From contig NZ_JACVWU010000008.1 of the NCBI RefSeq assembly GCF_014596915.1, positions 186,001 to 250,000 of the forward strand: 64,000 bases of DNA, read 5' to 3'. Source of the DNA: Streptomyces sp. TRM68416. GTDB taxonomy: Bacteria > Actinomycetota > Actinomycetes > Streptomycetales > Streptomycetaceae. The translations under genes were made by a program, and so were the position numbers. Each line of letters starts with the position of its first letter. Positions within the stretch are counted from its first letter, which is position 1. The notes under the pieces are model-generated. The model was not told where the DNA came from. It did not search any database and was given only the letters and a program-made list of their open reading frames with translations. Shown here piece after piece: positions 59,147 to 64,000 of this stretch.

Positions 59147-60304
59147 ATGACTGCGATTTCTCTCGGCATGCCGTCCGTTCCGACCAGGGTTGCCGAGCGC
59201 CGGAAGAGCCGGCAGATCCAGGTGGGTTCCGTGGCGGTGGGCGGAGACGCCCCGGTCTCGGTCCAGTCGATGACGACGACCCGCACGTCCGACATCGGCG
59301 CGACCCTCCAGCAGATCGCCGAGCTGACCGCCTCCGGCTGCCAGATCGTGCGGGTCGCGTGCCCGACGCAGGACGACGCGGACGCGCTCGCGACCATCGC
59401 GCGCAAGTCCCAGATCCCGGTCATCGCCGACATCCACTTCCAGCCCAAGTACGTCTTCGCCGCCATCGAGGCGGGCTGCGCGGCGGTCCGGGTGAACCCC
59501 GGCAACATCAAGCAGTTCGACGACAAGGTCAAGGAGATCGCCAAGGCCGCCAAGGAGCACGGCACCCCGATCCGCATCGGCGTGAACGCGGGCTCGCTGG
59601 ACCGGCGCCTGCTCCAGAAGTACGGCAAGGCGACCCCCGAGGCCCTGGTCGAGTCCGCCCTGTGGGAGGCCTCCCTCTTCGAGGAGCACGACTTCCGCGA
59701 CATCAAGATCTCGGTCAAGCACAACGACCCCGTGATCATGATCGAGGCGTACAAGCAGCTCGCCGCCCAGTGCGACTACCCGCTCCACCTCGGTGTGACG
59801 GAGGCGGGCCCGGCCTTCCAGGGCACCATCAAGTCGGCGGTGGCCTTCGGCGCGCTGCTGAGCCAGGGCATCGGCGACACCATCCGCGTCTCCCTCTCCG
59901 CGCCGCCGGCCGAGGAGGTCAAGGTCGGCATCCAGATCCTGGAGTCCCTCAACCTCAAGCAGCGCGGCCTGGAGATCGTCTCCTGCCCGTCCTGCGGCCG
60001 CGCCCAGGTCGACGTCTACAAGCTGGCCGAGGAGGTCACCGCCGGCCTGACCGGCATGGAGGTCCCCCTCCGCGTCGCCGTCATGGGCTGCGTGGTGAAC
60101 GGCCCCGGCGAGGCCCGCGAGGCCGACCTCGGCGTCGCCTCCGGCAACGGCAAGGGCCAGATCTTCGTCAAGGGCGAGGTCATCAAGACCGTCCCCGAAT
60201 CCAAGATCGTCGAGACCCTCATCGAGGAGGCCATGAAGCTGGCCGAACAGATGGAGGCGGACGGCGTGACCTCGGGCGAGCCGTCGGTGTCGGTGGCGGG
60301 CTGA
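59147..60304 (+). CDS. ispG: 4-hydroxy-3-methylbut-2-en-1-yl diphosphate synthase (flavodoxin/ferredoxin type)
   Basis: 385 residues. N-terminal TIM-barrel (VQSMTTTRTSDIGATLQQIAEL, VIADIHFQPKYVFAAIEAG, VRVNPGNIKQFD). The C-terminal [4Fe-4S] domain has CPSCGR and GCVVNGPGEA, which supply three cysteines, plus a nearby Glu as the fourth ligand in this family. It converts MEcPP to HMBPP, the penultimate MEP-pathway step. Two-domain bacterial form without the plant insert. Same strand as dxr; separated from it by the protease, a hairpin and a palindromic unit, so it may have its own promoter. Confidence 0.96.
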   Translation: MTAISLGMPSVPTRVAERRKSRQIQVGSVAVGGDAPVSVQSMTTTRTSDIGATLQQIAELTASGCQIVRVACPTQDDADALATIARKSQIPVIADIHFQPKYVFAAIEAGCAAVRVNPGNIKQFDDKVKEIAKAAKEHGTPIRIGVNAGSLDRRLLQKYGKATPEALVESALWEASLFEEHDFRDIKISVKHNDPVIMIEAYKQLAAQCDYPLHLGVTEAGPAFQGTIKSAVAFGALLSQGIGDTIRVSLSAPPAEEVKVGIQILESLNLKQRGLEIVSCPSCGRAQVDVYKLAEEVTAGLTGMEVPLRVAVMGCVVNGPGEAREADLGVASGNGKGQIFVKGEVIKTVPESKIVETLIEEAMKLAEQMEADGVTSGEPSVSVAG

Positions 60305-60326
60305 CGAGGGGGCGGCTGTACGCCCT

Positions 60327-60370
60327 GAAGGGGCGCGGGGAACTGCGCGATCGGCCCCCACCACCCGCAC
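60327..60370. repeat. GGGGCGCGGGG-type intergenic element
   Basis: AAGGGGCGCGGGGAACTGCG and the following CGATCGGCCCCCA resemble a very common Streptomyces intergenic unit, and its first 13 bases equal the reverse complement of the end of family B. The remaining 130 bases before the next gene hold TACAGT near 60456, a possible -10 element. Confidence 0.5.
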
Positions 60371-60498
60371 CCGCCGGACAAGCCCCAACCACCCGAGCTC
60401 ATGGGCGTCCCGCCCAGCGGCGCAGCCAGGCGGCGCCACGGCAGAGCTTCCGCAGGTACAGTGCGGAGATCAGCCCCCTTGAACCGTGAGGCCCGCCC

Positions 60499-61347
60499 GT
60501 GTTGACGCAGACCACAACCCGGGTCCTCGAACCGAGCGACCTGGACGCCGCGCTCGCCGTACTCGACCGCGAGCCGGTCGCGAACGCCTTCGTGACGTCG
60601 CGGGTCCAGGTCGCCGGCCTGGACCCGTGGCGGCTCGGCGGCGAGATGTGGGGCTGGTACGAGGGCGGCATGCTGACCTCCCTCTGCTACGCGGGCGCCA
60701 ACCTCGTCCCCATCTGCGCCACCCCGCGGGCCGTCCGCGCCTTCGCCGACCGGGCGAGAAGGGCCGGCCGCCGTTGCTCGTCCATCGTCGGCCCCGCCGA
60801 GCCCACCGCCCAGCTGTGGCGGCTGCTCGAACCGAGCTGGGGCCCGGCCCGCGACGTCCGCGCCCACCAGCCCCTCATGGTCACCGACCGCATGCCCGCG
60901 GACATCGCCCCCGACCCCTACGTCCGCCGCATCCGCAAGGACGAGATGGACACGATCATGCCGGCGTGCGTGGCGATGTTCACCGAGGAGGTCGGCGTCT
61001 CCCCGATGGCCGGCGACGGCGGCCTGCTGTACCAGGCGAGGGTCGCCGAACTCGTCGGCTCCGGCCGCTCGTTCGCCCGCCTCGACAGCCGGGGCAAGGT
61101 CGTCTTCAAGGCGGAGATCGGCGCCGCGACGCAACGGGCCTGCCAGATCCAGGGCGTCTGGGTGGCGCCGGAGTACCGGGGCCAGGGCCTCGCCGCCCCC
61201 GGCATGGCGGCGGTCCTGCGCTACGCCCTCGCGGACGTGGCCCCCGTGGCCAGTCTGTACGTCAACGACTTCAACACCGCGGCGCGAAGGACGTACCGCC
61301 GAGTCGGCTTCGAAGAGGTCGGTGCCTTCATGAGTGTGCTCTTCTGA
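60499..61347 (+). CDS. GNAT acetyltransferase with DUF4081-type N-terminal domain
   Basis: 282 residues from GTG 60499. The first 130 residues are a DUF4081-like domain (LAVLDREPVANAFVTSRVQVAGLDPWRLGG); the C-terminal half is a standard GNAT fold with acetyl-CoA loop VAPEYRGQGLAAPGM and last strands SLYVNDFNTAARRTYRRVGFEEVG. The substrate is unknown; family members in actinobacteria stand beside ispG/proS as here. Followed at 26 bases by another GNAT. Confidence 0.88.
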   Translation: MLTQTTTRVLEPSDLDAALAVLDREPVANAFVTSRVQVAGLDPWRLGGEMWGWYEGGMLTSLCYAGANLVPICATPRAVRAFADRARRAGRRCSSIVGPAEPTAQLWRLLEPSWGPARDVRAHQPLMVTDRMPADIAPDPYVRRIRKDEMDTIMPACVAMFTEEVGVSPMAGDGGLLYQARVAELVGSGRSFARLDSRGKVVFKAEIGAATQRACQIQGVWVAPEYRGQGLAAPGMAAVLRYALADVAPVASLYVNDFNTAARRTYRRVGFEEVGAFMSVLF

Positions 61348-61373
61348 GGCACACGGAGTTGTACGCTCCCCGC

Positions 61374-61904
61374 ATGGACCTCGTCATCGGCCCCCTCGAC
61401 CTGTCGGCCCACGTGGACGAGGCCCTAGCCGTCCAGGCCATCGCCTTCGGACTCGGCGCCGACGAGGTCGCCGTACGCCGCCAGATCGTCCTGCGGCACA
61501 TGACCTACCCCGGCGCCCGCGCCCTCGGCGCCACCGTGGACGGACGGTTGGTCGGCTTCGTCTACGGCATGCCCAACGACCGCGCCCACTGGTGGTCCAC
61601 GGTCGTGGAGCCCTACCTCCGCGCCCAGCGCAACGACTCCTGGCTCGACGACTCCTTCGTCATCACCGAGCTGCACGTCCACCCCGTCTACCAGAACCGC
61701 GGGGTCGGCCGCTCCCTGATCACCACGATCACCGACGGCGCCACCCAACCCCGCTCGATCCTCTCCGCGATCGACACCGACAGCCCCGCCCGCGGCCTCT
61801 ACCACTCCCTCGGCTACCAGGACCTCGCCCGCCGCGTCCTCTTCCCCAGCGCCCCCAAGCCGTACGCCGTGATGGGCGCCCCCCTGCCGCTGCGCCGCCC
61901 CTAA
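61374..61904 (+). CDS. GNAT family N-acetyltransferase
   Basis: 176 residues from ATG 61374. Acetyl-CoA binding segment FVITELHVHPVYQNRGVGRSLITTITDG (V-x-x-x-x-R/Q-x-x-G-x-G/A) and C-terminal RGLYHSLGYQDLARRVLFP. A single-domain acetyltransferase, substrate unknown. Probably cotranscribed with the preceding GNAT; proS begins 72 bases downstream with its own AGGAG site. Confidence 0.88.
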   Translation: MDLVIGPLDLSAHVDEALAVQAIAFGLGADEVAVRRQIVLRHMTYPGARALGATVDGRLVGFVYGMPNDRAHWWSTVVEPYLRAQRNDSWLDDSFVITELHVHPVYQNRGVGRSLITTITDGATQPRSILSAIDTDSPARGLYHSLGYQDLARRVLFPSAPKPYAVMGAPLPLRRP

Positions 61905-61976
61905 CCGATTTCCACCGCCCCGCACCCCCCGGCTAACCTCCTGCCATCACCCTTACGCAGCAGGAGTACGAGAACC

Positions 61977-63680
61977 ATGGCGAACGCACCGGTCCAGCGC
62001 ATGTCCCAGTTGATGGCGAAGACGCTGCGCGACGACCCGGCCGACGCCGAGGTCCTCAGCCACAAGCTCCTCGTCCGGGCCGGCTACGTCCGCCGTACCG
62101 CGGCCGGCATCTGGACCTGGCTGCCGCTCGGCAAGAGGGTCCTCGCCAACGTGGAGCGGATCGTCCGCGAGGAGATGGACGCGATCGGCGCCCAGGAGGT
62201 GATGCTCCCCGCCCTGCTGCCGAGGGAGCCGTACGAGGCGACCGGCCGCTGGGACGAGTACGGACCGGAGCTGTTCCGGCTCAAGGACCGCAAGGGCGGT
62301 GACTACCTCCTCGGCCCCACCCACGAGGAGATCTTCACGCTGATCGTGAAGGACCAGGCGTCCTCCTACAAGGACCTGCCGGTCATCCTCTACCAGATCC
62401 AGACCAAGTTCCGTGACGAGGCCCGGCCCCGCGCGGGCATCCTGCGCGGCCGTGAGTTCCTGATGAAGGACTCCTACTCCTTCGACCTGGAGGACGAGGG
62501 CCTCGCCCAGTCCTACGCCCTGCACCGCCAGGCGTACCAGCGGGTGTTCGAGCGCCTCGGCCTCGACTACCGCATCTGCGCCGCGACCGCGGGCGCCATG
62601 GGCGGCTCCAAGTCCGAGGAGTTCCTCGCCCCGGCCGGTGCCGGCGAGGACACCTTCGCGGACTGCCCGAACTGCGACTTCGCGGCGAACACCGAGGCGA
62701 TCACCTACGAGCTCAAGCCGGTGGACGCCGCGGCCGTCCCCGCGCTCGAGGAGATCCCCACCCCGGACACCCCGACCATCGAGACCCTCGCCGCCTCCCT
62801 CGGCGTCCCCGCCTCCGCCACGCTGAAGAACCTCCTCGTCAAGGTCGACGGCGAGATCGTCGCCGTAGGCGTGCCCGGAGACCGCGAGGTCGACATGGAC
62901 AAGGTCGAGGCGCACTTCGCCCCGGCGGTCGTCGAGATGGTCACCGAGGCGGACTTCGCCGACCGCCCGGACCTGGTCCGCGGCTACGTCGGCCCGCAGG
63001 GCCTGGGCGAGAAGGTCACGTACCTCGCCGACCCGCGCGTGGCCCCCGGCACCGCCTGGATCACCGGCGCCAACAAGGAGGGCATGCACGCCAAGAACGT
63101 CGTCGCGGGCCGCGACTTCGAGGTCGGCGAGTACGTCGACGTCGTCGTCGTCCAGGAAGGCGACCCCTGCCCGAACTGCGGCACCGGCCTCAAGCTGGAC
63201 CGCGCCATCGAGATCGGCCACATCTTCCAGCTGGGCCGCAAGTACGCCGACGCCCTCAAGCTCGACGTCCTCGGCCAGCAGGGCAAGCCGGTCCGCGTCA
63301 CGATGGGCTCCTACGGCATCGGCGTCTCCCGCGCCGTCGCCGCCCTCGCCGAGCAGACCGCCGACGACAAGGGCCTGTGCTGGCCCAAGGAGGTCGCCCC
63401 GGCCGACGTCCACGTGGTCGCCGCCGGCAAGGCCCTCCAGACCGAGCTCGCCCTCGACGTCTCCGAGAAGCTGTCCGCGGCCGGCCTGCGCGTCCTGTGC
63501 GACGACCGCGCGGGTGTCTCCCCGGGCGTCAAGTTCACCGACTCCGAACTCATCGGCGTCCCCCAGATCCTGGTGGCCGGCCGCCGAGCCGCCGAAGGCG
63601 TCCTGGAACTGAAGGACCGCCGCACGGGCGAGCGCGAGGAACTGACGGTCGAGGAAGCCATCGCCCGCCTGACGGCCTGA
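61977..63680 (+). CDS. proS: Prolyl-tRNA synthetase, bacterial long form
   Basis: 567 residues. Class II motifs: motif 1 (LANVERIVREEMDAIGAQEVMLPALLP), motif 2 (YQIQTKFRDEARPRAGILRGREFLMKDSYSF) and motif 3 (MGSYGIGVSRAVAALAEQ). Between motifs 2 and 3 is the YbaK-like editing insertion domain (ETLAASLGVPASATLKNLLVKVDGEIVAVGVPGDREVD), which clears mischarged Ala-tRNA(Pro). The C-terminal anticodon domain follows. ATG 61977 has AGGAG 10 bases upstream. Essential housekeeping gene. Confidence 0.97.
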   Translation: MANAPVQRMSQLMAKTLRDDPADAEVLSHKLLVRAGYVRRTAAGIWTWLPLGKRVLANVERIVREEMDAIGAQEVMLPALLPREPYEATGRWDEYGPELFRLKDRKGGDYLLGPTHEEIFTLIVKDQASSYKDLPVILYQIQTKFRDEARPRAGILRGREFLMKDSYSFDLEDEGLAQSYALHRQAYQRVFERLGLDYRICAATAGAMGGSKSEEFLAPAGAGEDTFADCPNCDFAANTEAITYELKPVDAAAVPALEEIPTPDTPTIETLAASLGVPASATLKNLLVKVDGEIVAVGVPGDREVDMDKVEAHFAPAVVEMVTEADFADRPDLVRGYVGPQGLGEKVTYLADPRVAPGTAWITGANKEGMHAKNVVAGRDFEVGEYVDVVVVQEGDPCPNCGTGLKLDRAIEIGHIFQLGRKYADALKLDVLGQQGKPVRVTMGSYGIGVSRAVAALAEQTADDKGLCWPKEVAPADVHVVAAGKALQTELALDVSEKLSAAGLRVLCDDRAGVSPGVKFTDSELIGVPQILVAGRRAAEGVLELKDRRTGEREELTVEEAIARLTA

Positions 63681-63696
63681 CCGACAGCACCCACCA

Positions 63697-63727
63697 CGCC
63701 GGACGGACCACCTCGGCCCGTCCGGCG
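63697..63727 (+). terminator. Terminator of proS
   Basis: CGCCGGACGG (63697-63706) pairs perfectly with CCGTCCGGCG (63718-63727), 17 bases after the stop. The rest of this 320-base end stretch carries no convincing gene. Confidence 0.8.
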
Positions 63728-63761
63728 CCGCCCTGCGGGCCGTGGCGACGCAGGGCCGGTT

Positions 63762-63840
63762 CACGAGCGCGTCGAAGTACCGACGGCGTGGGACGAGAAC
63801 AAGAAGCCGCTGCGCTACGCCGGTCAGCGGCATCCCACGC
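63762..63840 (+). other. Short coding-like remnant
   Basis: One frame reads HERVEVPTAWDENKKPLRYA and GQRHPTP, with protein-like composition unlike the Arg/Pro-rich reading of the other frames. No start or stop suits a gene, so it may be a fragment of a decayed gene. Family not recognised. Confidence 0.25.
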
Positions 63841-63937
63841 CCCCATGGCCGGCGGCCTCGCGCCGGCCCGCAGCGTGCACAGGCTGCTGCCATCCCCCGA
63901 GGACCCGCAGTGGTAGCCAGCTCACGCGCGAGCGCCG

Positions 63938-64000
63938 GAACCAGCCCCTCCGGCGATTGAGGACGAGGCCCGTTCAGGGCCGAAGCGGGGGACGGGGGGC
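63938..64000. repeat. Common Streptomyces intergenic repeat (GGCGATTGAGGACGAGGCCC type)
   Basis: GCCCCTCCGGCGATTGAGGA, then CGAGGCCCGTTCAGGGCCG and AGCGGGGGACGGGGGGC. I recognise this as an element that is abundant between genes in Streptomyces; it includes a GGCCC-GTTCA-GGGCC-like hairpin. It runs to the window edge. Confidence 0.6.

Overview
The window is high-GC actinobacterial chromosome, almost certainly Streptomyces. Codon third positions are strongly G/C. There are LAXTG-type sorting signals, a mycothiol-type DinB enzyme, Tat lipoprotein signals and short palindromic intergenic units typical of that genus. The right end (acyl-CoA dehydrogenase, dxr, site-2 protease, ispG, two GNATs, proS) and the polyamine/GABA block are arranged as I remember them from S. 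coelicolor. No rRNA, tRNA, CRISPR array, prophage or transposase gene was seen.

Layout. 0-3 kb: 3' end of a thiamine-type ABC importer (binding protein, fused permease, ATPase). 3-8.5 kb: a DinB/mycothiol enzyme, an LAETG-anchored wall protein, a LOG-family gene split by a short repeat, a VOC protein, and an FtsX-like permease with its ATPase. 8.6-12.2 kb: class III aminotransferase, Lrp-type regulator and aldehyde dehydrogenase, the first part of a putrescine/GABA module. 12.4-14.5 kb: a small wall-anchored protein, a class F sortase, an ECF sigma factor and a membrane protein. 14.5-18 kb: glycerophosphodiesterase, adenosine deaminase family enzyme, a Pro-rich membrane protein and a NADAR protein. 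18.2-35 kb: aldehyde dehydrogenase, PotD-PotA-PotB-PotC, a PuuB-like oxidoreductase, a conserved unknown, a decayed secreted protein, a PAP2 phosphatase, GabT, a VirD4-like membrane ATPase, a PucR regulator and a semialdehyde dehydrogenase. Together these could import polyamines and convert them through GABA to succinate.

35.2-53.9 kb is a complete-looking xyloglucan utilisation island. It has secreted GH74 and GH12 endo-enzymes, a three-gene oligosaccharide ABC importer, cytoplasmic GH42, GH95, GH31 and GH3 exo-enzymes, and a LacI regulator. Copies of TCGAAGCGCTTCGA or close variants lie between the divergent GH3 and transporter genes and upstream of the lacI gene. A sulfotransferase sits inside the island without an obvious link to it.

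54.3-63.7 kb: long acyl-CoA dehydrogenase, dxr and ispG of the MEP isoprenoid pathway with an RseP-type protease between them, two acetyltransferases and proS.

The intergenic DNA is notable. There are two 34-bp-period minisatellites, a 22-bp duplication of a gene's 3' end, a 47/46-bp inverted repeat, and a short palindromic family of which one copy splits a gene and another is nested in a different repeat.
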